DNA of 18,262 nt, taken from contig CALLAG010000385.1 in assembly GCA_938002705.1 (NCBI GenBank), positions 1-18,262 on the forward strand. Direction: 5' to 3'. A program made the translations under genes and the position numbers. The stretch comes from an uncultured Saprospiraceae bacterium. GTDB taxonomy: Bacteria > Bacteroidota > Bacteroidia > Chitinophagales > Saprospiraceae. Positions within the stretch are counted from its first letter, which is position 1, and each line of letters begins with the position of its first letter. The notes under the pieces are model-generated. The model was not told the origin of the DNA and ran no database searches. It saw nothing but the letters and a program-made list of their open reading frames with translations. This document shows, in pieces, positions 1-7,857 of the stretch.

Positions 1-343
1 AATATTACTCGTATAAATAACAAAAATAAGTATTTTAGTTTCGTATATGTTGATATAATCAGTTTCATTATCTACATACCATATATTCAGCAGATAATAA
101 CATAAGTCAAATCAGAAATTGATAGCCATATTGGGTATATAAATATTCCGATAACAATAACCTTTCTCTCATTAGCATCACAAAATAAAATCCTGTTAAA
201 ATCTACTTATCAATTAGCTATTATTCAATCTCATTTTTCTTAAGCTACAGTTAAACCCGAATTATGCATTAGAATAGAAAAAAGGAGGACTTAAACCATT
301 GATTTGAGAGAATAATCCATTCATCCATTGTCTTCTTTTAGTA
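1..343. other. Gene-free AT-rich stretch
   Basis: I see no open reading frame, RNA gene or convincing promoter here. The first 100 bases contain only 21 G or C, much less than the adjoining hairpin patch (50 of 100 at 361-460). It may be the downstream flank of the gene at 569-913 or part of an intergenic region continuing beyond the window. Confidence 0.6.
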
Positions 344-375
344 GGTAAAGCCTCTGGTCGTCTTCGTAACTTAAG

Positions 376-508
376 CTTCGGCTTGCAGCCGAAGTATGTT
401 CCTAACTACGTCGGTCAGGAGACCGCCACTTAGGTAAGTGTACGACTACAAGTCGTCACCAACAAAGCGTTAGTTATTATTCTCAAGACAGAGTCTTGAT
501 TCCAAGAC
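376..508. repeat. Cluster of short perfect hairpins
   Basis: Five short inverted repeats follow each other in 133 bases: CTTCGGCT-TGC-AGCCGAAG (376-394), CGGTC-AGGA-GACCG (412-425), CACTTA-GG-TAAGTG (427-440), ACGACT-ACA-AGTCGT (442-456) and CAAGAC-AGA-GTCTTG (484-498). The GTCTTG arm can pair instead with a second CAAGAC at 503-508, giving two alternative stems. Stem sequences differ from one another, so this is not a simple tandem repeat or a CRISPR array. None is followed by a T-run, so they are not ordinary terminators. The patch is richer in GC than its flanks. It could be a REP-like element, a structured RNA, or the wreck of a mobile element; the minus-strand reading is broken by several stops. 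Confidence 0.7.
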
Positions 509-568
509 CAACGCAGAAGGCTCCTCGCTTTTGCCTCTCTTCATTCTACGCTGAACGGGGTTCCTATC

Positions 569-913
569 TTAATTATCTTCATTATTACTTGAGTAAATCA
601 ATTTGCAATCTTGATTCAGCTCTTTAAACACACTTGTTTCTGCATAATTAAATTTATTCTCTATCACATTAAAGAAAGAACAAAAAATCTTACCATCATT
701 TATGATAAACTCAATTTCGTCTTCTCTATTCCCTCTATCCCATTCAATATTGATTGAATCAAACTTTGTCCCAATTTTAATTTGACTAACACCAAAGAAA
801 ATAATATCCAAATTAGTATCAGAATCGTCTTCTTTGAATGATCTTAATACAAGTTGACTATGGCTCATGTTATAGTCAAAAAGGATAAACTCTTTATCTA
901 ATTTAAATTCCAT
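569..913 (-). CDS. Small hypothetical protein, no family recognised
   Basis: This is a 114-residue protein starting at ATG. I do not recognise its family. It is acidic, has no signal peptide or membrane segment, and has many alternating hydrophobic residues in the first two thirds (for example LDIIFFGVSQIKIG, residues 35-48), suggesting a small beta-rich cytosolic fold. It lies 49 bases downstream of the T9SS cargo gene on the same strand, but a possible terminator lies between them, so co-transcription is uncertain. Its 3' end abuts the hairpin-rich patch, a setting where poorly conserved accessory genes are common. Real coding is likely but not proven; codon use is AT-rich like its neighbours. 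Confidence 0.6.
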   Translation of the reverse strand: MEFKLDKEFILFDYNMSHSQLVLRSFKEDDSDTNLDIIFFGVSQIKIGTKFDSINIEWDRGNREDEIEFIINDGKIFCSFFNVIENKFNYAETSVFKELNQDCKLIYSSNNEDN

Positions 914-925
914 CTCTTTCTAATT

Positions 926-951
926 AAAAAGGGCTTGGTACAACTTTGCCC
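926..951 (-). terminator. Possible intrinsic terminator after the T9SS cargo gene
   Basis: Read on the minus strand, a GGGC/GCCC stem (948-951 with 931-934) encloses a weaker TTG/CAA pairing and is followed directly by five T (926-930). It begins 11 bases past the stop codon of the upstream secreted-protein gene. The stem is short, so this is a modest call. Confidence 0.35.
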
Positions 952-962
952 CCATGAATACC

Positions 963-3026
963 TTACAACTTTACAAGTTTCACAATAACATACTGATCAC
1001 TTTTTTGATCTCGTAATACGAGAGAATAAATGCCTTGATCATATGAGGTCATATCTATTTTATTAGAACCTATATGATCCACTAATAATCCACCTTTAAG
1101 ATCATAAAGGCTTATATCTAATTCTAATTGCCCTTCCGATATTATATATACATGATCTACCGTCGGATTCGGATAGATCTTAAGACTACTGCCATTGATA
1201 CTGTAGTTGGAACTAATCAGATCCTGTCCATCACAATTTTCATCTATTCCATTGTTGGGTATTTCTGTAGCGTTAGGATTAATATCAGGATCTGTATCAT
1301 CACAATCAGTATTATTCTCTACATAGCCCGTAAGCATAGAGCAACTATTTTCTGGAATAGTGTCTGAGCCATAACCATCACCATCTGCATCGATATAATA
1401 ACTCGTAAGTAAAGAATCTGGGACAATACTCTGATCGATAATATAGCTTCCTGTTACGCCACTACAGAAGAAGTCTTCTCCAGTATTACTATCCTGTAAT
1501 AAACCAGAGTACTCAACAATATATGCCCCACCTTCCTCTACTAATGTAGTGGTCTTACCACTATCTACTAGAACATTGGTTATCATATCTCTCCATACGT
1601 AAGTGGAATCCATTAAGCCTAACGACATTCCATCTTCTCTATATAGCACCACTTCTGCTGAGATTCCTTGAGGATCACATTTTACAATTAATGAGTCTAA
1701 TATCGCGAGCTTATGAGCATTGATATTTATAAGGCTATCACAATTATTGCCGATAAAGTCTTGAAGCTCGGAAATATTTGAAATCGACAGTTGAAATTCT
1801 TGAAAATTTTCAACATCATCAATAACGACTTCTTCACCAATAATATTTATACTATAAGGTAACTGGCATTCATAGAGTTCGAGATCTATATTACCTTCTG
1901 TAGGGGACTGTACCAAATTTATTTTTATGAGTTGATCAAATGTGCAACAGTCTATATCTAAGGTCACTGATAGTTCTCCTCCGTTAGTCATAATATTAGC
2001 TGCTGTTATTGGATTTCCATCATCCCATTCATACTCTATACCAGAAACTGGATCTATATATGTTGGAGGTATAAAAGTGTTTCCATTGATTACTATATCT
2101 GTGTAGCAGAGATCAAACTGACCGAAATCTTGATTTTCAAAATTAGCTATAGTAATCATATGACAAATCGGACCACCCATTAATGTATCACATATAGTCT
2201 CTACTTCTTTAAGACAGATCTCATAGGTACCTACTTCTGGAAATGTCATTGCTACAATATTCCAACCCATCATCCCAACCTCATTTGAACCATATATAAC
2301 ATCAGGTCCAGTCCCCTCAGCTATTGCTGCATCCCACATTACATTTTCTGAATTTTGACCAGATATTGTCCAAGAATATCTGCCCATGACATCATCCATA
2401 TAAAATGGGCTACTACCCCCCTCTGCTCTAAAAAAGACCTCCTGACCTGGACAATACACATTCGGAGCTATCTCCTCGCATCCAGCTCGGAGATCCAACG
2501 TAGAACTAACGATGATATCACTAGCATTAGGTATTTCAAAAGCCCAATCTGGGAAATCAAATTCTAACTCTACAGTACAGGTAGCACCACAGCATCCATC
2601 AATTATAAAATTATAGACTTCTCCTATGACCAAATTACTGAGTGAGATCGAACCAGTTGAAGAATCAATACAATCTGCACTCCCCCCAATGCATGTACCT
2701 CCATTATCTGGACAACCAGACCATACTGCAAGTTGCATTCCTTCCGCTGTACATCCTCCCATATTACCTTCCACACAATCAGAGAAAGTATAGCTGATGT
2801 TCATATCAGAACTACCAGCCACGAACCCTACCCAGATAGCGTTATTCATAATACCTCCCCCACATACTAATGCATTAGTTGCTCCCGATGACATAGTGTT
2901 ATCTACTGTAATATTATATAAAGAATCAATATTACATATGGGAACACCTTCTCCACAAAAATCTGTCTGGGCTAGTAAAGTGTTTGCAGTAAGTATAATT
3001 ACCAAAAAGAAGAGTACTCTATTCAT
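963..3026 (-). CDS. Secreted T9SS cargo protein with MopE-like metal-binding segment
   Basis: This is a 687-residue secreted protein. Residues 1-20 form a Sec signal peptide ending in LLAQ. The middle (about 21-540) is cysteine-rich, with CC pairs at 145-146 and 360-361 and extracellular beta-sandwich character, but I recognise no enzyme motif. Residues 543-602 are a MopE-type putative metal-binding segment: YYIDADGDGYG, then DCDDTDPDINPNATEIPNNG and DENCDGQD, rich in Asp ligands and with paired Cys. Residues 613-687 match the type A T9SS C-terminal sorting domain, with KIYPNPT at its start, a YDLKG turn and GIYSLVL near the end, so the protein should cross the outer membrane by type IX secretion and become surface-attached or released. 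The start is an ATG just before the signal peptide. It is divergent from the ctpA-like gene. The biological role is unknown. Confidence 0.88.
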   Translation of the reverse strand: MNRVLFFLVIILTANTLLAQTDFCGEGVPICNIDSLYNITVDNTMSSGATNALVCGGGIMNNAIWVGFVAGSSDMNISYTFSDCVEGNMGGCTAEGMQLAVWSGCPDNGGTCIGGSADCIDSSTGSISLSNLVIGEVYNFIIDGCCGATCTVELEFDFPDWAFEIPNASDIIVSSTLDLRAGCEEIAPNVYCPGQEVFFRAEGGSSPFYMDDVMGRYSWTISGQNSENVMWDAAIAEGTGPDVIYGSNEVGMMGWNIVAMTFPEVGTYEICLKEVETICDTLMGGPICHMITIANFENQDFGQFDLCYTDIVINGNTFIPPTYIDPVSGIEYEWDDGNPITAANIMTNGGELSVTLDIDCCTFDQLIKINLVQSPTEGNIDLELYECQLPYSINIIGEEVVIDDVENFQEFQLSISNISELQDFIGNNCDSLININAHKLAILDSLIVKCDPQGISAEVVLYREDGMSLGLMDSTYVWRDMITNVLVDSGKTTTLVEEGGAYIVEYSGLLQDSNTGEDFFCSGVTGSYIIDQSIVPDSLLTSYYIDADGDGYGSDTIPENSCSMLTGYVENNTDCDDTDPDINPNATEIPNNGIDENCDGQDLISSNYSINGSSLKIYPNPTVDHVYIISEGQLELDISLYDLKGGLLVDHIGSNKIDMTSYDQGIYSLVLRDQKSDQYVIVKLVKL

Positions 3027-3183
3027 GATTTAAAAAATTATAATAGAAGTATAGATAGTTGTAATAGTCCAAAATAGCCAAGAGTAAGCATATAATGGTA
3101 ATCATTTCTATAAATAATAGAATCCTTTACCTTTGATCTGCGTTATAACCATGTCGAGAGATTCTTGATATAAAATAGAAACA

Positions 3184-4809
3184 ATGATTCACTGGAAAAA
3201 ATTAAGCATTCTTGCTATCGCTTTACTTTGTATATCAGCGACGACGATCAAGAATGATCGACTCTATGAGATCGCTAAGAACATAGACATCTTCGTCAAT
3301 GTATACAAAACACTAAACTCTCAGTATGTCGATGATCTGGATCCGAGTCATCTCATGCGCATAGGAATAGATGCTATGGTGGGATCACTAGATCCATACA
3401 CTAACTATATATCAGAAGCTCAAGTAGAGAGCTATAGAATAAGCACCGAAGGCAAATATCAAGGCATAGGCGCCATCGTCAAAAAAATAGATGATTACGT
3501 GACTATCGTAGAGCCTTATGCCGGCAGCGCTGTCATCAAAGCAGGATTAGAAGCAGGAGATCAGATCATCTCTATAGAAGGTAAGTCAACTAAAGGCAAA
3601 TCTCAGGAAGAAGTCACTACTTTCTTCAGAGGTATCCCAGGTACCAATGTCAAGTTAGGCATAAGAAGAGACGGTACGCCAGATTTTGATGTAGATATCG
3701 TAAGAGGTCAGGTCAGTATTCCTAATGTGCCTTACTCAGGTTTTGTAGGTGATCAAGTCGGCTACGTGGCACTCACAACATTTACAGCGGATGCAGGTAA
3801 GAATATCCGCAAGGCTATAAGAGAACTTAAGAATGAAGATAATAACATCAAGGGCCTCATCCTGGATCTACGTAGTAATGGTGGTGGATTACTTAAGGAA
3901 GCCATCAGCGTTTCTAATATATTCGTCCCTCAGAATCAGGAAGTTGTAAGTGTCAAAAGTAAAGTCAGAGATAGAAATCAGAGTTATAAGACATTGGCTC
4001 TACCACTTGATCTTGATATTCCTCTTGTCGTATTAATAAATAAAACATCAGCTTCGGCATCAGAGATTGTTTCAGGTGTGATACAAGATATGGACAGAGG
4101 CGTCCTCATGGGACAGCGTAGTTATGGCAAAGGCCTTGTGCAGAATACACAAGATGTAGGCTACAACTCAAGAATAAAAGTGACCACTTCTAAATATTAT
4201 ATACCAAGCGGCCGATGCATACAAAGCGTGGAGTACAAGGATGGTGAGCCTGTCGATATCCCTGATGAGAATAGGTCAAAATTCAAAACTAAAGGTGGAA
4301 GAATTGTCCTTGATGGAGGAGGTGTAACGCCTGATGTTAAGTTAGAACCTACTAAAGTACCTGAAGTACTACAAGCCCTTAAGGATCAGTATCTTATATT
4401 CAAATATGTAGATCAATATGTTGCCAATATAGATACTACGGGTCTAAAAGTAGAAGAAATTGTTTTTACGGATTTTGAAGAATTTAAGGGATTTGTACAG
4501 AAACAAGGATTCGAATATGAATCAAAAAATGAAAAACTCCTTACAGAAGTATTAGAAAATCTTAAAGTAGAGGATACTGCAGCAATAGCGACAGATGTTA
4601 ATGCAGTCACTCAGAAAATACAAGTATCTAAAGCATCTGGACTTGATGCTAATAAGCAAGATATTATAGATGCTATAGAGTTAGAAATTGCCACTCAGCT
4701 GCATCTACAAGAGGGTAAAGTGTATCAGAAACTTAAGGATGATAAGGAGATCGTTAAGGCTGTAGAATTGCTATTAGATACCGAGAGATATAGCAGTATT
4801 CTAAAGTAG
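3184..4809 (+). CDS. ctpA: C-terminal processing peptidase, S41 family (CtpA/Prc type)
   Basis: This 541-residue serine protease should act in the periplasm on exported proteins. The N-terminus (residues 1-21) is a signal peptide or anchor. A PDZ domain spans about 90-175 (GIGAIV, then GLEAGDQIISIEG), and the S41 catalytic core about 180-390. The expected Ser-Lys dyad is present: S291 in KTSASASE and K316 in SYGKG, 25 residues apart as in family members, with Q320 in the usual place. ILDLRSNGGG (226-235) is the conserved strand of the fold. The tail (about 390-541) is charged and helical, longer than in minimal CtpA, as is common in Bacteroidota. tsaB follows after 22 bases, so the two are probably co-transcribed. 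The start is an ATG directly before the signal peptide. The family call is firm; the substrate cannot be inferred. Confidence 0.92.
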   Translation: MIHWKKLSILAIALLCISATTIKNDRLYEIAKNIDIFVNVYKTLNSQYVDDLDPSHLMRIGIDAMVGSLDPYTNYISEAQVESYRISTEGKYQGIGAIVKKIDDYVTIVEPYAGSAVIKAGLEAGDQIISIEGKSTKGKSQEEVTTFFRGIPGTNVKLGIRRDGTPDFDVDIVRGQVSIPNVPYSGFVGDQVGYVALTTFTADAGKNIRKAIRELKNEDNNIKGLILDLRSNGGGLLKEAISVSNIFVPQNQEVVSVKSKVRDRNQSYKTLALPLDLDIPLVVLINKTSASASEIVSGVIQDMDRGVLMGQRSYGKGLVQNTQDVGYNSRIKVTTSKYYIPSGRCIQSVEYKDGEPVDIPDENRSKFKTKGGRIVLDGGGVTPDVKLEPTKVPEVLQALKDQYLIFKYVDQYVANIDTTGLKVEEIVFTDFEEFKGFVQKQGFEYESKNEKLLTEVLENLKVEDTAAIATDVNAVTQKIQVSKASGLDANKQDIIDAIELEIATQLHLQEGKVYQKLKDDKEIVKAVELLLDTERYSSILK

Positions 4810-4831
4810 GAGCTTTACATTTGAAGAATTT

Positions 4832-5530
4832 ATGATGGTAGATTCTTATATACTATGTCTGGAGACATCAGGACCTCAGTGTTCTGTAGCATTATCACAT
4901 AATGGTACATGTATAGCAGAGCAGGTTACTGAAGACGCATGGCATCATAGCCAATATCTAACTACACACATACAGAAATGCCTATCACAAGCTGATGTGA
5001 GCATCAAAGACCTCACCGCTATAGCTGTAAGTCACGGACCAGGTTCTTATACAGGTCTCAGAGTAGGTGCATCTACAGCTAAGGGCATCTGTTATGCATT
5101 AGATATTCCACTTATAAGTATCGATACATTAAAAATTATCGCTCATCCATGGACATCAGATATAGGTTCCGGTATCAAGATACTATCAACGATAGATGCA
5201 AGAAGAGATGAGATATATTACAATATCTATGATAATGCCTTAAGTGAGCTTACGGAGACACAATCTCATGTGCTTAATCCCGAGAGCTTTGAGGAATATG
5301 CTAAATCTGGGTTAATAGTCGCTGGAGATGGTGCTGATAAGACCAAAGTTATGCATGACGGAGGGTACTCAGAAGCATTTACATATCACCAATCCTACCC
5401 TACAGCAAAGCACATGACCCAACTGGCCTTTGATAAATATAAAGCTGATCTGTTAGAAGATATCGCCTATTATAATCCCTTCTACATGAAGCCCCCCAAT
5501 ATTACTACCAGAAAGAAACCACTCTTTTAG
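4832..5530 (+). CDS. tsaB: tRNA threonylcarbamoyladenosine synthesis protein TsaB
   Basis: TsaB (YeaZ) is the inactive ASKHA-fold partner of TsaD in making t6A at position 37 of ANN-decoding tRNAs in the cytoplasm. The 232-residue length is typical. Residues 6-16 (YILCLETSGPQ) match the conserved first strand, and HGPGSYTGLRVG (68-79) is the family hallmark. The C-terminal part is less conserved, also as expected. Two ATG codons are adjacent at the start; the first is given, and the second would remove one residue. It sits 22 bases after the S41 protease gene and probably shares its transcript. No obvious terminator follows the stop codon. Confidence 0.95.
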   Translation: MMVDSYILCLETSGPQCSVALSHNGTCIAEQVTEDAWHHSQYLTTHIQKCLSQADVSIKDLTAIAVSHGPGSYTGLRVGASTAKGICYALDIPLISIDTLKIIAHPWTSDIGSGIKILSTIDARRDEIYYNIYDNALSELTETQSHVLNPESFEEYAKSGLIVAGDGADKTKVMHDGGYSEAFTYHQSYPTAKHMTQLAFDKYKADLLEDIAYYNPFYMKPPNITTRKKPLF

Positions 5531-5655
5531 GACCACTCCATAATAGACTATAGTAGCTTAATAATTTTAATGTGATTATAAATCATGTTATTAACAAATG
5601 TATAATAGGTTGATTACAAACTTTTTATACATCACATATGTTAGTTAATTGATCC

Positions 5656-5669
5656 CAGCTTAGAAGCTG
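5656..5669. repeat. Short perfect hairpin in the tsaB-ArsR gap
   Basis: CAGCTT-AG-AAGCTG is a 6-bp inverted repeat about 126 bases after the tsaB stop. It resembles in size the small stems at 376-508 but has a different sequence. No T-run follows, so termination is unlikely. The rest of the 5531-5815 gap is AT-rich with no open reading frame. Confidence 0.4.
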
Positions 5670-5771
5670 AGGTTTCCATATTACAAATATAATGAACCTA
5701 CAATCTCTTGGTCATCAGCACACTTACAAAGCACATTGGGGATCTGAATAAGTTTTTGGTACAGTTTTGGT

Positions 5772-5789
5772 AATACTGCTTACTGTATT
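5772..5789. promoter_or_regulatory. Possible operator upstream of the first ArsR-type gene
   Basis: AATAC-N8-GTATT forms an inverted repeat ending 26 bases before the start codon. Just before it, TTTTGGTA occurs twice (5754-5761 and 5765-5772). ArsR-family proteins commonly bind imperfect AT-rich palindromes in their own promoters, so autoregulation is plausible, but the palindrome is short and could be chance. Confidence 0.25.
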
Positions 5790-5815
5790 GAATCAACTTT
5801 ATTTAAAACTTACCA

Positions 5816-6154
5816 ATGAGAAATAAAAAGAACGAGACTGTTACCCTGAAGAAAGGTAGTGGTGAGATAAGGTTGGACTATGCAGACTTGCGTAAAGCAG
5901 TTCTAGTCCTAAGAGCCGTAAATCACAAACTACGCCAGCGAATTATAGATTTGTTGGAGGAAAGTCAGACTATGACAGTCACTGATATCTACATCAAGTT
6001 AAGATTAGAACAATCGGTAGCGTCACAACACTTAGCTATATTAAGAAGAGCAGGAGTTGTATTGACTGAAAGACAGGGAAAATTTATCTACTATTCTTTA
6101 GATACTGACCGTCTTGACCAAATTTCAAAATTAGTTGAGGACTTAGCGGGATAA
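5816..6154 (+). CDS. ArsR-family winged-helix transcriptional regulator
   Basis: This is a 112-residue DNA-binding protein. The ArsR/SmtB-type winged helix covers about 25-110: a helix with HKLRQRIIDLL (37-47), a recognition helix EQSVASQHLAILRRAG (65-80), and a beta wing GKFIYYSL (88-95). The ELCV(C)DL cysteine motif of arsenic or cadmium sensors is absent and there is no Cys at all, so it probably does not sense metal through thiols. The first 24 residues are a charged extension. The start is the only ATG near the domain. It has its own downstream terminator and is probably monocistronic. The second regulator (6409-6714) shares the recognition-helix pattern, so the pair probably arose by duplication. 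Target genes are not evident here. Confidence 0.88.
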   Translation: MRNKKNETVTLKKGSGEIRLDYADLRKAVLVLRAVNHKLRQRIIDLLEESQTMTVTDIYIKLRLEQSVASQHLAILRRAGVVLTERQGKFIYYSLDTDRLDQISKLVEDLAG

Positions 6155-6243
6155 GAGACTTTACAAGAATATCTTTTAACAGGGTAATATTTCACATATA
6201 TATCTTGTACCTCTAAGCCAGTAGCGTAAGCGAACTTCAGCTT

Positions 6244-6278
6244 AAAAGATGCTAATCTTTATAGATTAGCATCTTTTT
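6244..6278 (+). terminator. Strong intrinsic terminator
   Basis: A perfect 15-bp stem (6244-6258 with 6263-6277) closes on a TTAT loop and ends in a run of five T. It lies 90 bases after the stop of the first ArsR-type gene and should end its transcript. The A-run on the left arm means it could also work on the minus strand. Confidence 0.88.
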
Positions 6279-6408
6279 ACATATATAGACCTATAACCTA
6301 TAGGCATTAACAAATTACATTTTTTTATAATATTACTTCTTTTCTTCATTTTTATTCTTCATCTTTGACTCAGGGTCTTTACAGAATAAGAATAAACTAC
6401 ACGAACTA

Positions 6409-6714
6409 ATGAAGAAAACTACGGTTAGATTTCAGTTTGATAAACTGCAATATTCCGCTACGTTAGTGAAAGCGCTAGCACATCCGTTACGATTAAAAAT
6501 CCTTGAATATATAGATAGTCAAGGCATTATTAACGTCAACAAGATATACAGCAGTCTGAATATTGAGCAATCAGTTACATCACAGCACTTAAGCTTACTA
6601 AAGCTTGCAGGTGTGGTGAGTTGCACAAAAGATGGCAAGTATATGCACTACAAGATTAACTACGATATCGTAGCTAAAGCCCAAAGAGCTGTCAACAACT
6701 TTTTAGGCAAGTAA
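6409..6714 (+). CDS. ArsR-family winged-helix transcriptional regulator (paralogue)
   Basis: This is a 101-residue DNA-binding protein made almost entirely of a winged helix: ALAHPLRLKILEYI (22-35), a recognition helix EQSVTSQHLSLLKLAG (53-68), and a wing KYMHYKI (77-83). The recognition helix shares EQSV-x-SQHL and AGVV with the regulator at 5816-6154, although the rest has diverged. It has one Cys (C72) but no paired metal ligands of the usual ArsR sites. The ATG start gives a short N-terminus (about 15 residues) before the domain. It is flanked by a terminator on each side, so it is transcribed alone. Targets are unknown. Confidence 0.87.
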   Translation: MKKTTVRFQFDKLQYSATLVKALAHPLRLKILEYIDSQGIINVNKIYSSLNIEQSVTSQHLSLLKLAGVVSCTKDGKYMHYKINYDIVAKAQRAVNNFLGK

Positions 6715-6739
6715 ATCACAAGAAAAAAATATGATTGGT

Positions 6740-6779
6740 AATCAGAAGGCTACTTAGCCTCTGATTCCTCATTTTTTTT
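6740..6779 (+). terminator. Intrinsic terminator after the second ArsR-type gene
   Basis: Stem arms 6740-6751 and 6756-6766 pair with one bulged A and a 4-base loop, followed a few bases later by eight T (6772-6779). It begins 25 bases after the stop codon. The stretch from here to 6896 has no gene. Confidence 0.8.
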
Positions 6780-6896
6780 ATGTCTATAGGTGAGTTAACT
6801 CTTACATATCTGCTATAGACCTTATCTCCAGATTTATTTCAATACAAGTCTACAATAATGGATAAGTCGACGCTTAGCTTATGCATCGTAGATAAA

Positions 6897-6952
6897 AGCA
6901 TTTCCAAATGCTCCCTCCTTTTACTAAGAATTATAAAAGCTTAGATAAGCTT
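6897..6952 (-). terminator. Two tandem terminator-like hairpins after lspA
   Basis: On the minus strand the lspA stop codon is followed at once by AAGCTTA-TC-TAAGCTT (6952-6937) and then TTTTATAATT. After 24 more bases comes AGCATTT-GG-AAATGCT (6912-6897) and TTTTAT. Each stem is 7 bp with a 2-base apex (in practice a slightly shorter stem with a larger loop). Two weak terminators in series are a plausible way to end this transcript. Confidence 0.55.
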
Positions 6953-7618
6953 CTATACATCTGACACCTCACTTTGAGTTTCTACTGGTATTTCCTCCTC
7001 TTTAGTAGCTATGAAGAATGATCTGTAGAATAGCAGTATCAGCACGACGCCTATAGATATAGATGAGTCTGCGACATTGAATACTGGCCTGAAAAATGAA
7101 AAGGCATCACCACCCCATATAGGTAACCATTCTGGAAAACGGCTATTAATCATCGGGAAGTGAAACATATCGACAACCTTGCCCTGTAAGAAACCCTCAT
7201 ATCCCCCACCCTCGGGCATAAACTCTGCAATGTTGCGACTGTGAGGAGAAGAATCGGAGAATATCATACCATAGAATGCACTATCTACGATGTTACCTAT
7301 AGCACCTGCTATAATTAATGCAAAACTGATTTGTAGACCGAAGGCTTCTTTGGATTTTATAATAGACCTAAGGAAATAGATCAAGAAACCCACCATGAAT
7401 ATCCTGAATATACTAAGGATATACTTCCCTATATCTCCACCAAACTTAAGACCGAAAGCCATACCATCATTCTCAATAAAGTATATCCGAGCCCATTCTT
7501 GCCCGAACAAATTAAATCCACCATATATAGGATAATTCAATTTGATATAGACTTTAAGGACCTGATCTATAATCAAGACAACAGCTATAAGTAAGACGAG
7601 TATGTATGACTTTTTCAA
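6953..7618 (-). CDS. lspA: Lipoprotein signal peptidase LspA
   Basis: LspA is the inner-membrane aspartyl protease that removes signal peptides from diacylated prolipoproteins. There are four predicted membrane helices (about 5-22, 66-84, 95-113, 184-199). DQVLKVY (18-24) is the conserved first-helix motif, EN(D)GMAFG (49-56) the second, and the catalytic Asp pair is expected at D150 (GKVVDMFHFP) and D184 (FNVADSSISIG). At 221 residues it is longer than the roughly 165 of proteobacterial enzymes, mainly through an insertion at about 117-146 and another before 180, both usual for Bacteroidota. The start codon is TTG: an in-frame TAA lies four codons upstream and no ATG precedes the first helix. 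It lies downstream of the CPBP gene on the same strand, with a 239-base gap. Confidence 0.93.
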   Translation of the reverse strand: MKKSYILVLLIAVVLIIDQVLKVYIKLNYPIYGGFNLFGQEWARIYFIENDGMAFGLKFGGDIGKYILSIFRIFMVGFLIYFLRSIIKSKEAFGLQISFALIIAGAIGNIVDSAFYGMIFSDSSPHSRNIAEFMPEGGGYEGFLQGKVVDMFHFPMINSRFPEWLPIWGGDAFSFFRPVFNVADSSISIGVVLILLFYRSFFIATKEEEIPVETQSEVSDV

Positions 7619-7800
7619 AAAATAATATTAGGATTACAAAATGAATCTTATACCAATTGGGGACCTTAATATCCCATGCTATTATAGTAACATAATCGAT
7701 GCAGCTTAAATACAATCCTGCGTTATTATAGAATGCATCAAATCTACATCAGTATTAGCACATAAAAGTAAGGTTATATGGACATAAAACTATCCTTTAT

Positions 7801-7824
7801 AATGACTTATAGATAAATGACTTA
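7801..7824. repeat. Nine-base direct repeat in the CPBP-lspA gap
   Basis: AATGACTTA occurs at 7801-7809 and 7816-7824, a 15-base period. Two copies of a short AT-rich word may be chance. The surrounding gap (7619-7857) shows no open reading frame, and I see no convincing promoter for lspA in it. Confidence 0.3.
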
Positions 7825-7857
7825 CGACAATCTATCAATCCTAACTGTTACATGCGA

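Noticed and set aside
376..508. CRISPR array
   Set aside because: The stems have different sequences and irregular spacing; there is no constant repeat and no cas gene in the window.
344..542. Minus-strand coding remnant across the hairpin patch
   Set aside because: The frame has several stops and I recognise no protein family in it, so a pseudogene call cannot be supported.
1128..1367. Plus-strand open frame inside the T9SS cargo gene
   Set aside because: It is antisense to a protein with clear signal peptide and sorting domain and has no domain of its own.
2797..3033. Plus-strand open frame at the 5' end of the T9SS cargo gene
   Set aside because: It is antisense to the signal-peptide region of the real gene, with no recognisable features.
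3132..3167. Promoter for the S41 protease (TTTG ... GATTCTTG)
   Set aside because: The spacer would be 24 bases and the second element fits poorly.
7801..7824. AATGACTTA direct repeat as an iteron or operator
   Set aside because: Only two copies of a short AT-rich word, with no replication gene or matching regulator nearby.
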